Positions 28,286 through 38,657 are shown, counted from the stretch's first letter. The stretch is DNA of 64,000 bases from Gracilaria gracilis (GCA_030374805.1 JARGSG010000090.1:186001-250000), one strand, 5' to 3'. Made by a program: numbers and translations. Notes: generated by a model from the sequence alone, not told the origin.

Positions 28286-29530
28286 CTACGCTTCCTCCGG
28301 TTCGTTTCCCTGTTCCGGAGCGGGCTCTTCAACCAGCGTAGCAGCCTGCGGCTGGGGAGGGTACGCCGGTCGATTCGGTACGACTTGGCGGAATCCAACA
28401 TTCGTGTTAGAGATGGGAACTCTCCGAGCGGATGTGAAGGCACTATAGTAGCCCTCCCCGCCACGCTGTTGGTAGTTCGCCTCTCGAATAGCCAGCAGCT
28501 TTTCCCTTACGTTCGGAGGCAGAAGCTGACAACAATTAGGCTCACGTAAAAGGCAGATCCGGCACGGTCGGTCCCTTTTGGTATGGTTCGGAACGGTTTG
28601 GGCTCTCGAGCTCGTCTGGCTCGAGTACGACCGAACGGATTGTGCTCGTGTCGACTCGGTGGGGGTAGTGGGAGGCGAGGGCATAGTAGGGCCGCGCGAA
28701 ACCACCAGCACCTGATCTCCGTCTTCGCACGAAAGGGAATAGGTGGAGGCCGACGGGGATTCGACACTGTTAATCTTCCGAATCGTACGTGAGGCTTGGG
28801 GGCGTGAGTTGGCGCTCTGAGTATCCACTCGTACAGATTGACGTCGTGAGGCACAGTGTGTATCGCCGTACGACTCGGCATATCTGGCGAGTGCATCGTA
28901 TCCGATACTCGGATGCGAAGCGAGGTGATTCCTCACATTAAAACGTATGGCAGGCAAGAGTCCTTCGACGAAAATGCCTTTCAGGTTCCGATCTGTGAAA
29001 ACGTTACCGCACCTCAGGGCCTTCGTCCAGAGCTTCTGGGCGAATTCCGTTTCGGACATACCCGACGACTGTCGGTAGAGCGTCACTTCCGAACAGGTAT
29101 CAGCGATGATTTCATCCGTGGCGTACGTCGTGGGCAAGAAGTTCATGACCTCTTCGTACGTAGTCCGTATCGGAATGCCGCCGCCCTCTGCGGTGGCGAC
29201 GATTCCTCTGTCTGCGTTCCGGTCGGACCGAATCGGAATTTCCGCTCGTTCTGCCACCTCGTTTGCGGTGATTCCTATCCTCTTCGGAGGAATCGTCCGA
29301 GCTTCCGTCCGGTTCGTCCTGTCGTGCGACTGGGGAGAAGTAGACACCGGTTGGGTCCCTCTGCGGGCCCTTCTGCATTTCCGGTCGGTCACCTCTCTCG
29401 CCGCGACTAGGTTCCTTGTCCGTTCGGTCAAGATTGAGCTTTGGGGGTTTGGGTGGTGGCTTAGCTATCGGTGCGGCCAACGTGCTGGTCAGATTATTCT
29501 GCAGTCCAAATTCCGTATGGTCAGTCTTCA
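28286..29530 (-). pseudogene. Gypsy-3 gag, main part
   Basis: The gag frame enters from the copia-1 insertion (KDV-MKTDHTEFGLQ), runs through a Pro/charged region to about 29,200, then shifts frame into a capsid-like domain (EEVMNFLPTTYATDEI, FAQKLWTKALRCGNVFTD, KGIFVEGLLPAIRFNV) and ends with a Cys-rich segment CRICLLREPNCCQLLPP, an irregular zinc-knuckle relative, and a Pro-rich tail with TAA at 28,286. Confidence 0.7.
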
Positions 29531-29535
29531 TTACA

Positions 29536-29866
29536 GTTGAAATGATTGGAGATCATGGACCATGATGGCAGTAATAGAGGTTGCGCGGGATGAATAGCAG
29601 GAAGTATATTGCTGGCCATGAGTAGATTTATCTACGAGGATACAACTGGATGTGAAGATATGCATTTGCGTCGCTATGTACGTAATTTAGAAAAATGATC
29701 TGCGGCATATGCGAACACGTAGGACGGAGTATGCGATATATCGTGATACACAGTATCACGCATGGCTCCCCTTCTATAGAGCTCTGTTTTTACATAAGTA
29801 AACGAAACTAGGGATACGAGAGCCGAATCAAGTCAGTTCTCAACCCACAAGCCAGAATTCGAATTG
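29536..29866 (+). repeat. Copia-1 5' LTR
   Basis: Starts GTTGAAATGATTGGAG and ends near ATTCGAATTG. Contains the inverted pair CGTGATACAC/GTATCACGC near 29,750. Pairs with 33,991-34,321. Confidence 0.85.
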
Positions 29867-29879
29867 GTTATGGGCCCAG
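29866..29879 (+). promoter_or_regulatory. Primer-binding site for an initiator tRNA-Met half
   Basis: GGTTATGGGCCCAG is complementary to CTGGGCCCATAACC, the anticodon stem-loop region of eukaryotic initiator tRNA-Met, not to a tRNA 3' end. Drosophila copia and related elements prime from such a cleaved tRNA half. The same 14-mer occurs in the termini of the integrase transposon at 16.4-19.0 kb. Confidence 0.75.
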
Positions 29880-29973
29880 CCCACTAAACCTACGATCGTG
29901 AATCGCCCTCTACCGTACTACGCTCGCCATTTGTTGTGCAATTATCGTACTACTTGCTATTCTGTCTTGCGCA

Positions 29974-30744
29974 ATGGACGATTTCAGGAAGATTTCAAAG
30001 TTTTTCGGCCGTCCCGGTGAAGATTTCTTACTCTGGAGAGCTCGTACCGAAGCTCTGCCGCAAGCAGAAGGCGTCTTACGCTATGTCACTGTGGACCTTG
30101 TTGGTACGAAGGACGGTCTGGCGGAGAAGGAGAAGCTAGATGTCGCAAAGGCGCGCTCGCTGCTTATGCGCGCACTTGGAGACAAGCCACTGCGACTTTG
30201 TCTTCCCGATCAACACAATCCACATCTGATGTGGAAGAAGTTAAAGGATCGGTATGCCGTGTCAAATGTAGTTTCTCGAGTTCAACTACAGTCGAGATTG
30301 ACTCCCATGAAGTACACAGGTCAGTCCATGAAAGATTATGTAGATGCATTTGAAGAAATCTTTAATCGTTTAGCTGGGATGGGCACTGGCCTTGCCGAAG
30401 AAATTCAGGTTGCGATATTCCTAGCATCATTTGGGGACAAGAACTCTTCAGTGTACGGCAGCACAGTGGCGGCTCTACAGACATTCGACTCCAATGTTTC
30501 GTGGGAAGTAGTGACAGCCCGCCTACTACAAGAGTATGAGGAGCGTCTTCGTCCTGGGATGACAGACGGTGGTACTAGTAATGAAAGTACCGCGTTACAG
30601 GCAAATATCAGGAGAGGACATCGTGGCCGCAAGTCTTGCAGGGAAACTCGAATTTGCTATGCATGTGACAAGAAGGGACACATAGCTCGCAACTGCCCTG
30701 ACAGAAGTAATCAACGTGGAGATCATGGCTATGGTGGTTCTTGA
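29974..30744 (+). CDS. Copia-1 gag
   Basis: 256 residues from ATG 29,974 to TGA 30,742. A copia-type gag: WRARTEALPQAEG, MWKKLKDRYAVSNVVSRV, then a CX2CX4HX4C zinc knuckle (CYACDKKGHIARNC) and a short tail. The next frame continues in the same phase immediately after the TGA, so either the stop is a mutation in a single gag-pol frame or it separates gag from pol. Confidence 0.8.
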   Translation: MDDFRKISKFFGRPGEDFLLWRARTEALPQAEGVLRYVTVDLVGTKDGLAEKEKLDVAKARSLLMRALGDKPLRLCLPDQHNPHLMWKKLKDRYAVSNVVSRVQLQSRLTPMKYTGQSMKDYVDAFEEIFNRLAGMGTGLAEEIQVAIFLASFGDKNSSVYGSTVAALQTFDSNVSWEVVTARLLQEYEERLRPGMTDGGTSNESTALQANIRRGHRGRKSCRETRICYACDKKGHIARNCPDRSNQRGDHGYGGS

Positions 30745-32028
30745 AGCATGAGACATGAGACAGCAAGTAGGGCTACCGTACTGAGAGCAACTGTGCACGA
30801 CTCCAAGTTAGTCTTGGACTCTGGTGCTTTTCAGCACATGGTCGGCAACCGCGCAGTTCTCATAAATATCCGCCGGATTAACGAGGAAACTGTGGCATTG
30901 GGTGACTCTAGTACATTGCTTGCCGCCATGGAAGGTGATGCCGTGTTGCGCACGAAAGTGAGAACTGTCTCAGGCCTTCGAGAACATGATGTGTACCTTC
31001 GCCGAGTACTTTTCGTACCAGAAATTCAGGACGTACTAATATCCTGCTCCGCTTGGTCCAATGACGATATCAGGCTGAATTTCAGTACTTTGCAGTGCAC
31101 TGGGAGCAGAAATGGGAACGTTCTCCTCCAAGCCCGACGAGACGGCGGATTGTATGTTATCGATGGACACTTGTCCTGCCAGGAAACAGGACAGAGAGCC
31201 CTGAGCGCAAGGTCAAAGATTACTGACCGCCTTTGGCACGCTAGGCTAGGACATGCAAACCGGTACAGCGTACGGGATCTCTTGCGTTCAAATGCTGTGC
31301 AACCTTTAAGGTCCAAACCCTTCACGAAGGAGGTATGCGCTACTTGCAATAGGGCCAAACAAATTCGGTGCAGACATCATTCGAACCCAGCGCGTGCTTC
31401 AATGGTTTGTGAAATAATTCACAGCGACGTTTGCGGACCAATGTCCGTACAATCACTTGGTGGATCCAAATTCTTTGTCACATTCAAGGACGACTACTCA
31501 GGATACGTCGTAGTCAAGACTCTCCAACGGAAGAGTGAAGTCGCCGCCAATTTCAAAGCATTTGAGGCATGGGCAGAACGGAGAACTAAGTGTAATATTC
31601 AGATGTTAAGAAGTTACCGCGGTGGAGAGTATGTAGGCTTGAGAAGCTACTTTGGAGAGAAAGGAATCGTTTGGAGGCTATCATCTTCTTACTCTCCAAA
31701 CGAAAATGGTGCAGCGGAACGTACCAACAGGACGATTGTGGAATGCGCACGATCCCTTTTGCTGCACGCTGGACTTCCGAAACAGTTTTCGGCTGAAGCA
31801 GTTTCTCACGCTGCTGACATTCGCAGCCGCTTCCTCTGTCCTACAATGGATTCAGTAACTGGTTTTGAACTTTTCACTGGTCGTAAGCCCCGGATTGATC
31901 ATTTCGTGTGTTCGGAAGTCATGCATGGGTTCACATCCGAAACCAGAATCGTTAGAAGAGCGACGGGAAGAGTAAGGAAGGAATTATCATTGGATGCTTT
32001 GACAACAGTCAGTATAAGGTCTGCCTGA
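30745..32028 (+). pseudogene. Copia-1 protease and integrase
   Basis: In phase with gag. Protease motif LVLDSGAFQHMV; integrase zinc site HARLGHANRYS...CATCNRAKQ; first catalytic Asp in IHSDVCGPMS; Glu in NENGAAERTNRTIVE. The second catalytic position is Tyr (LRSYRGGEY, TAC at 31,615-31,617) where Asp is conserved. The frame breaks near 31,990. Confidence 0.8.
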
Positions 32029-34000
32029 AAGAATCAGAGATTGTTGTAGTAGCTCGTGATGTGCTCGTCGATGAAGAATCGTTTCCGGGATTTTCTTGGT
32101 TTGGTACTGGGAAGGAAGAAGACTCTGCTGATAGAACGGACTCGCAAGAAGACGAACTTGGTATAAATCCCGAAGAGTCAGAAGAAGTCATCACCAAGGA
32201 ATCGAATGCACTGCAGGAGAATGAGGAAACAGGTAGTCACTGGACAACAGAAGTTGACGAAGATGGCATCGAATGGATAACGCACCACCCCTCGCAACCT
32301 TTCACCTATGACACGACAGGACAAGGATATGCACCGGACATCCCAGACAAGAGCGAAGTATCAGAAAAATCTGCTTCCAGATACCCTTCCCGTCAGCGAA
32401 AAGCACCGGAACGTTCCGATCCTGCAAAGGCCATGGCGGCCGTAGCCACCCCTCTTAAGACACCAGACAGTGTGAAAGAGGCATTACATATGCCCGATGC
32501 TGATTGTTGGCGTTCAGCGATTGATGATGAACTTTCATCACTTCAGGCACATCAGACGTGGGAAGTCGTTCAACTGAGGCCCGAAATGAACCCAATTGGA
32601 ACAAGAATGGTCTTCCTTCGGAAGACAAATGCAGTTGGGGACACTTTGCGTCACAAAGCGCGACTGGTTGTTCGAAGGTTCATGCAAGGGCTGGTTGAGC
32701 GAACATATGCTCCAGTCGTGGACTTCAACACGGTACGTCACGTCTTGTGCTGGCGCTGGCGGTGCAGAGAGGCTTCAATATTCATCAAAGGGATATTAAG
32801 ACTGCGTTCCTACATGGTGACCTAGATGAAACTGTCTATGTTGTGCCCCCCGATGGTCTGGAACTCTGCAGCAAATCCGAGGTGCTCATGCTCCGGAAGA
32901 GTCTCTACAGTCTGAAGCAAGCTCCTCACCAGTGGCATAAGAAGTGACAGGAGGTCATGGACAGACTGGGATTTCACTGTTTGCTTTCGGACGAATGCCT
33001 CTATGTCAGAAAAGATGTGTGGTTGATGATTTACGTTGATGACATCATCATTATTTCACCTGACATGAAGGATATAGACAATGTGAAGCAGCAGATTTCC
33101 CAATGTCTAGATGCAAAGGACATGGGACCGCTCTCAAAGTTTCTAGGTGTTACATTCGAACGTAACAATGAAGCTGTGTTCCTACATCAAGAGGATTACA
33201 TTGTCGAGATTCTTAAGCGCTTTGGTATGGACAAATCAAGACCAGTTGCTACGCCCATCGCAGAGCTTTGTGCTCGAGATAATTGCTCTCATGATGCTTT
33301 CAATCCGAGGATGTATCAGGAACTTATTGGCTGCTTGCTGTTTCTCGCCACTCGAACTAGACCAGATCTTAATGTTGCAGTGACACTGCTATCTAGAAGG
33401 AGTGCAAATCCCGGAGACTGCGACATGAAGGTGCTTAAGAGAATTCTGCGCTATCTGAGAGGCACAAGCAATTAAGGATTGAAAATGTCAACCAGTGCAG
33501 GAGAATTGAGAGTTTTCGCCGATGCCGACTGGGGCAGCGATGTTGAAACGAGGAAGTCAACGAGTGGGTTCATTGTTATGCTCGGAGAAAGTACGGTAGC
33601 CTGGCGATCTCTAAAGCAATCTGTCATTGCCCTCTCGACCGCTGAAGCAGAATACGTATCTGCAAGTGAAGCTTCCAAGTTCGATCTCTGGATGCGCGAT
33701 CTCCTTGAAGATCTTGGATTCGTGATTAGGACACCAACAACTTTGTACCAGGACAATCAAACCGCTATAAACTGGGAAACCTCCGGAATACGAGGAGCCA
33801 AACATGTGGCAATTCGTGGCAACTTCGTACGGGATATGATTGAATCGGGCGTAATATCTGTTGAAAGTTTGCCTACTGACAGAATGCCAGCAGATTTAAT
33901 GACCATGCTTCTTTCAGCAACTTTGTTTAGGAAGCATGTATCATTTCTGGGTGTTTTTCAAGTATCAAAATCTAACAAACAAGAGGGGGAGTTGAAATGA
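32029..34000 (+). pseudogene. Copia-1 reverse transcriptase and RNase H
   Basis: Starts with the acidic integrase-polymerase linker (DSADRTDSQEDELGINPEES), then polymerase: WRSAIDDELSSLQAHQTWEV, RHKARLVVR, a frameshift near 32,765, DIKTAFLHGDLDE, a TGA at 32,945, the catalytic LMIYVDDIIIIS, LIGCLLFLATRTRPDL, a TAA at 33,473, and RNase H (FADADWGSDVETRKSTSG, ALSTAEAEYVSASEA, LYQDNQTAINW). It ends with KSNKQEGELK at the polypurine tract. Confidence 0.85.
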
Positions 34001-34321
34001 TTGGAGATCATGGACCATGATGGCGGTAATAGAGGTTGCGCGGGATAAAGAGCAGGAAGTATATTGCTGGTAATGAGTAGATTTATCTACGAGGATACAA
34101 CTGGATGTGAAGATATGCATTTGTGTCGTTATGTACTTAATTTAGAAAAATGATCTGCGGCATATGCGAACACGTAGGACGGAGTATGCGATATATCGTG
34201 ATACACAGTATCACGCATGGCTCACCTCCTATGGAGCTCTGTTCCTACATAAGTAAACGAAACTAGGGATACGAGAGCTGAATCAAGTCAGTTCCCAAGC
34301 CACAAGCCAGAATTCGAAGTG
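33991..34321 (+). repeat. Copia-1 3' LTR
   Basis: 331 bp, preceded by AAGAGGGGGA and followed by TTACA. Differences from the 5' LTR are scattered substitutions. Confidence 0.85.
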
Positions 34322-34326
34322 TTACA

Positions 34327-34805
34327 TCCTTAACGATGCTACGTACGATCGGTGGAACGTCACTGTGCATCAGTTCCGGAACTCGTTCCTTGAGATATAA
34401 CTCGACTGCCATGGGTACGTGAACCTCAATCTCTGTTCGGAGTCCCTCCAAAGCGTACGGGGCGATCTCTGTCCACAATTGGTGGGCAGGAATACGTTCG
34501 GTTTCGGGCGGCGGAGGCCCAGCCGTACTCTGTGCCGGCTGTGCTTCCGTGCCAACTGCAGCACCAGAGATCCTTTCCGTCCGCTTCTTCCGTCCTTTCG
34601 GGTCGGTCTACAAATTACTCTTGCAGATAATCGGCTCGGGTTCTTCTGAGGGAGCCACGTAGGCCAGGGCGTTGCTACGGGTGCTTCGACGGCCTACCGA
34701 AGCGTGGTCCGAAGCGGCGCCAGGGGCGACCAAAGCGGACTCAGCGTTATCTTTTTCAACTATCAACCCTTCTCGTTGCTCTCCGTGCGGACCGTGCGAA
34801 CTCAT
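34327..34805 (-). pseudogene. Gypsy-3 gag, N-terminal part
   Basis: Starts at ATG 34,805, 75 bp inside the 5' LTR (minus orientation). About 65 residues, then TAG at 34,608-34,610, then the same frame continues (ERIPAHQLWTEIAPYALEGL, VELYLKERVPELMHSD) to the copia-1 duplication at 34,326. This fixes the orientation of gypsy-3. Confidence 0.6.
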
Positions 34806-34880
34806 ATCGAGTTTGCCGGTCCCAAGTCGTATCTGAAACTCCGTACGGTCTCGAATTCCACTTTTAAGTAGGGAGACTAG

Positions 34881-35431
34881 TGTGATATAGTACGTATCGG
34901 GAGAGAACCCGAAGATGTCTTGAGAGTGGGAGTTTCCCTAGCACTCGAGTGAGTGACTGTAATGTGTCCGAGCGGAGGAGTAAGAAAGAAAGCAACGGGC
35001 GGTCGGAGGGAGAATGGACAGTCGGTATTACTAGACGTGCTCAGATATACGCGAAAGAATACGGACGGTCTAATAAACCTATACGTTCAGATCCCGTTGG
35101 TCAGTGGGTCGCGCTACTTGGCGAAGAAGACGTACGGCAAAGGATGCTTGAGGTTTACTCCTGGGGGCTGCCGAGAGACGAGCTAAAACTAAATATCGGT
35201 CTGGCACCCGTACTATCTACTGTACGCTTGGTTCCATTACAGTGCCACAGCCTGGCACGGATCTAATCACCCACGTGTCCCACTTGTTCCTTCCATCTAT
35301 CCCTGCGGCAATCGCTCGCGATACGTACACGTGGCTAAGCCATCACGTCGTGCACACCCCCTTCGTACGTGAACGTACTATCGGATACGCCATACAGGTT
35401 GGCCGGCGTCGCCGCAACATACTATACCACA
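34881..35431 (-). repeat. Gypsy-3 5' LTR
   Basis: Pairs with 19,248-19,798. On minus it is followed by CTAGTCTCCC rather than a TGG-type primer site, so the priming tRNA is not evident. TGCAT duplication follows on plus. Confidence 0.85.
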
Positions 35432-35436
35432 TGCAT

Positions 35437-35950
35437 CGCGAATTGTGTTTTTCGTTACTACATCGTAGAGCACATTCAAAGCCAGGTTTAACCAGTCGCT
35501 AACTGTGGACGGAACAACACCGAAGATTGGACTGAGCGAATACATTGTGTTTGACGTTCGTAGATACCAGAGTGCCATTCCGAGCATATCAATGGAGTTG
35601 AGCAACGGCTTGCGCCCCTGTTTGAAATTGGTTCTGTTGTAAGGTGACGATTTACTCTGGTGAAGAAACTGCGTGAAGTGAGGAAGAAAGCATCGGGTTA
35701 ATGCAGGTTTTGTAATGTTCAATGCGGTTACAAAGTCGTCCTCCGTACTGCACGCCAGTAACTGAAACCAAGGTGTGGAAAGCCGACTCCAAACTGGTCG
35801 AATCAGAGCTGTCCGCTTGAACTTCCTCGTCTTCGATATGTGTCTTCGCGTTGGAGGTAAGTTAAGTAAGAAGGGTACTGCGCTAAGAAACGACATCGCA
35901 GCACCGTTACAAAGAACGTAGAAGAGAAGGACGTTTGTGCTGAGCGACAT
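35437..35950 (-). pseudogene. Harbinger-2 transposase, N-terminal piece
   Basis: Begins at ATG 35,950 and reads PVWSRLSTPWFQLLACSTED, then GRKPLLNSIDMLGMALWYLR, MYSLSPIFGVVPSTVSDWL, matching the helix-turn-helix-like N-terminal part of Harbinger transposases (SLSxIFGxxPSxxSxWL). The first 20 residues are hydrophobic, which is odd for this family and may mean the true start is elsewhere. Confidence 0.75.
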
Positions 35951-36432
35951 GGTGGGTTTGCGCTATACAATGTCTGCGTTTCGAGACTTGGTGTTTTGCT
36001 ATAAACGAGAGTTGCATTATACTTCTTACGTGGAAATGACGACTGTCGTTTTAGAGCGGGATGACCGCTCCTGCTCCAGACCGACAATTTCGGTTGACTT
36101 ACGTTGTGCTTCGCAGCCCAACGATTGGCTGTTGCCTGTCATTTTGTCCCTTTGCCCTCTCTTGGAAGACCCCAATGTGTTCCGTCAAGAGACAAACGTT
36201 TCACATTTAGGTGATTTTGATGTGAAAGTTCACCAATCTCTTCCCGGATGCTTTTCCAGGACCTTAGAGCATGGCCACCCATGCTCCGATCCAATCCATA
36301 GCGTATTGAACGTGTATTGAATGCATTGGTCGACCGTCCTGATTTGAACACGGTCCAAATCTCGTGACCGTTTGGATTGAAATGAACATCCGAGCTTCCC
36401 ACTCGTTGCAAATCCAACTCAGTTTGCAACGA

Positions 36433-36780
36433 CCGCGCCACCCCCCGACCTGCCGCGCCACCCTCCGCCTTCCCGCGCCACCCCCCGACTAGCCGCGCCA
36501 CCCTCCGCCTTCCCGCGCCACCCCCCGACTAGCCGCGCCACACCCCGACTAGCCGCGCCACCCCCCGACCTGCCGCGCCACCCTCGGCCTTCCCGCGCCA
36601 CACCCCGACTAGCCGCGCCACCCCCCGACCTGCCGCGCCCCCCTCCGCCTTCCCGCGCCACCCCCCGACTAGCCGCGCCACACCCCGACTAGCCGCGTCA
36701 CCTCCCGACTTGTCGCGCCACCCTCCGCCTTGCCGCGCCATCCTCCGACTTGCCACGCTATCTTTTGACTTGTCGCATAC
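36433..36780. repeat. 20-bp minisatellite inside Harbinger-1
   Basis: About 17 copies of a 20-bp unit near CCGCGCCACCCCCCGACTAG, with variants ending CCGCCTTC or CCGACTTG. The last copies (36,740-36,780) decay. It makes long Gly/Arg-rich minus-strand frames that I treat as artefacts. It lies upstream of the transposase and could contain repeated factor or transposase sites. Confidence 0.9.
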
Positions 36781-37209
36781 TCTGCTTTTCGCCGCGCCAG
36801 CCCTTAAATGGCCAAACCACTCTAACAATCTGTGCACCATTCCGATGATCACAGTAGCATTTTCGCTGCAGCTGCCTGACTCTACCCACCAGAACCTCAT
36901 TATTTTTGCACGAAGCCGTCCTCCTTGCTAACACGGTGTCCTGCCCGCCACTGCGCTCCGTCCTGAACGCCACAACACAGCCCCACCACCACGCCATCAA
37001 GTTTAACTTGGCGTCAAAAACTTCACGACCGCCTCTATCTTCGCGCTGCCACAACAACCTCTGCTCTGCTGTGCCCCTCTGCCTGCCGTCGCGCCCCAAA
37101 CGGCACCCAACCACCCCCATATCCGTACTGCTCTGACTTCTGTAGCGCCTTAAACGGCACCGGACCACCCCCAAGCCCGCGTCACCACCTTTTTCAAGAT
37201 CGCCGGAAA

Positions 37210-38571
37210 ATGGCCACTCGCAAATATATGCTTGCGTCAGATGACGACGAAGACAGTGCGTTGGCGGTTGCCGTGTGGATGCAGATGGTCGGCTTGGGTA
37301 TATTGCAAATTCAATGCAAACAAGAACGGGGTGGAAGCCTCCCTGGAAAAGCTGGTAACATTTCCCGTGATTTTGCGGGTACACATATGTACTACATGAA
37401 GAAATACTTCTGGCCCATGGATGAAAGAAGGCCTGGAACCGAGCAGTGCGGGCCGGAGCAGGGGGAGGAGGCATTTGAAATTCGTTTTCGTATGCCAAAA
37501 GCTGTCTTCAATCGAGTGTTCGCTTCCGTTGTTACAACATCTGAATTCTTTAGGAAAGGACTGCGTCCGGACGCAACTGGAAAGCTTGGCATATCTCCTT
37601 TGCTCAAGGTATTGTGCGCACAACGACAACTAGCGTACGGCATACCGGCCGACCTTTGCGACGATCTGTTCAACATATCGGAAACAACGGCGTCGAACTG
37701 TCTGACCGAATTTTGTAAAGCTGTGGTTGCGAGGTGGGAAAGAGAGTATCTGCGGGAGCCTACAGCAGAAGATATGGAGCGCATTGAACGGCAGTTCGCT
37801 GCAGTGGGGTTCCCGGGTTGCGTCGGGTGCTTGGACTGCGCTGGCTGGACTTGGAAGAACTGCCCGAAGGCCCTCCAAGGCCTGATGACAGGCAAAGACG
37901 GGGTTCCAACATTGCGAATGGAAGCCATATGCGACTTGGATCTCTGGGTGTGGTCGTTTCAGTTTGGTTTGCCGGGAGTTTTTAATGATCTGAACATACT
38001 GGAGGTTAGTGCGCATTTCTCAAACGTCTTGAGTGGACAATTCCCGCCGGTGCGTCCGTCATACACAATAAGCGGGAAGGTGTTCAATTGGTTCTACTAT
38101 TTGACAGACGGTATATATCCAGATTGGAAAGTGTTTATCAAAACTATTCGTGATGGCAACACTGCCAAGGAGAAGCTATTTCGGAGTCTACAAGAAGGTA
38201 CTAGGAAGTGTGTGGAGCGCTTGTTTGGCGTATTGTTTCGGCGATTCAAGTACTTATTCTATGCATCTGAGCTTTGGACGGTGGAAAGGATGCGAACAAT
38301 TGCGAAGGCCTGTGTCATTCTACATAACATGACGGTAGAGGTGAGGCGAGAATTTTACGGTAGCGATGGGGTTGGCGGCAGGAGCGCAATGTTTTCAGAA
38401 GAAGAAGACGAGACTGATGTTGTACTTGAGCCCATCCGAGATGAATCGGTTCAAGGATTTCTGGAATCCCATGCAAACATTGCGGATGATATCAAAGTAA
38501 AAGCGTTACACAGGCGACTAAAGGAGGCCCTTGTGCAGCATATATGGGATATGCATGGGAATCTAACGTGA
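37210..38571 (+). CDS. Harbinger-1 transposase
   Basis: 453 residues from ATG 37,210, intact. After a variable N-terminus comes the helix-turn-helix-like block (LCDDLFNISETTASNCLTEF), then the catalytic triad: Asp near residue 208 (GCVGCLDCAGWTWKNCPKAL), Asp near 260 (FGLPGVFNDLNILEVS) and Glu near 335 (RKCVERLFGVLFRRFKYL). IAKACVILHNM is the conserved C-terminal block. Length fits the family (about 400-460). It is the plant/oomycete-like lineage (WKNCP box), different from the Harbinger-2 lineage next door. It acts in the nucleus with its Myb-like partner to cut and paste the element at TTA. Confidence 0.9.
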   Translation: MATRKYMLASDDDEDSALAVAVWMQMVGLGILQIQCKQERGGSLPGKAGNISRDFAGTHMYYMKKYFWPMDERRPGTEQCGPEQGEEAFEIRFRMPKAVFNRVFASVVTTSEFFRKGLRPDATGKLGISPLLKVLCAQRQLAYGIPADLCDDLFNISETTASNCLTEFCKAVVARWEREYLREPTAEDMERIERQFAAVGFPGCVGCLDCAGWTWKNCPKALQGLMTGKDGVPTLRMEAICDLDLWVWSFQFGLPGVFNDLNILEVSAHFSNVLSGQFPPVRPSYTISGKVFNWFYYLTDGIYPDWKVFIKTIRDGNTAKEKLFRSLQEGTRKCVERLFGVLFRRFKYLFYASELWTVERMRTIAKACVILHNMTVEVRREFYGSDGVGGRSAMFSEEEDETDVVLEPIRDESVQGFLESHANIADDIKVKALHRRLKEALVQHIWDMHGNLT

Positions 38572-38657
38572 GTGTGAGGTTGAGAAACATATAGTTTTAT
38601 TATCTCCGAAGTAAACAAAGAGGAAATCCCAATACAACAGAAACAGTCTGCTGACAT

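Larger units (their letters stand above)
29536..34321 (+). mobile_element. Copia-1: Ty1/copia retrotransposon inserted in gypsy-3 gag
   Basis: 4786 bp with two 331-bp LTRs and duplication TTACA (29,531-29,535 and 34,322-34,326). Excision restores gypsy-3 gag. Order is gag, protease, integrase, reverse transcriptase, RNase H (copia type). The primer site GTTATGGGCCCAG follows the 5' LTR; a good polypurine tract AAGAGGGGGA precedes the 3' LTR. The LTRs differ at about 15 sites by eye. Multiple stops, two frameshifts and a mutated integrase Asp make it inactive. Confidence 0.9.
19248..35431 (-). mobile_element. Gypsy-3: 16-kb Ty3/gypsy element with antisense genes, carrying nested elements
   Basis: Bounded by 551-bp LTRs (TGTGATATAG...CCACA) and the duplication TGCAT at 19,243-19,247 and 35,432-35,436. 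All gag-pol parts read on minus: gag from ATG 34,805 just inside the right LTR, protease, reverse transcriptase, RNase H, integrase, chromodomain ending at 23,381. Between pol and the 3' LTR lie plus-strand (antisense) frames at 20.3-22.7 kb. Without the nested copia-1 and solo LTR it measures about 10.7 kb. The LTRs differ at roughly 25 positions by eye, so it is not recent. Many stops and frameshifts make it inactive. Confidence 0.85.
8313..36180. mobile_element. Harbinger-2: old PIF/Harbinger element split by three insertions
   Basis: A Myb-like gene on + (8603-9442) faces a transposase on - whose pieces lie, in coding order, at 35,950-35,437, 19,247-19,024, 16,437-16,156 and 9,640-9,443. 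At two of the three breaks, removing the insertion and one copy of its target duplication restores the reading frame exactly (TGCAT; TTGCC). The convergent two-gene layout is that of PIF/Harbinger. Weak terminal similarity is visible between 8313-8349 and the reverse complement of 36,136-36,180 (GGGGTCT.CC, then AAAATGACAG), so the outer limits are approximate. Confidence 0.7.

Noticed and set aside
36419-36900. Gly/Arg-rich minus-strand proteins
   Set aside because: Translation of the 20-bp minisatellite; repetitive by construction.
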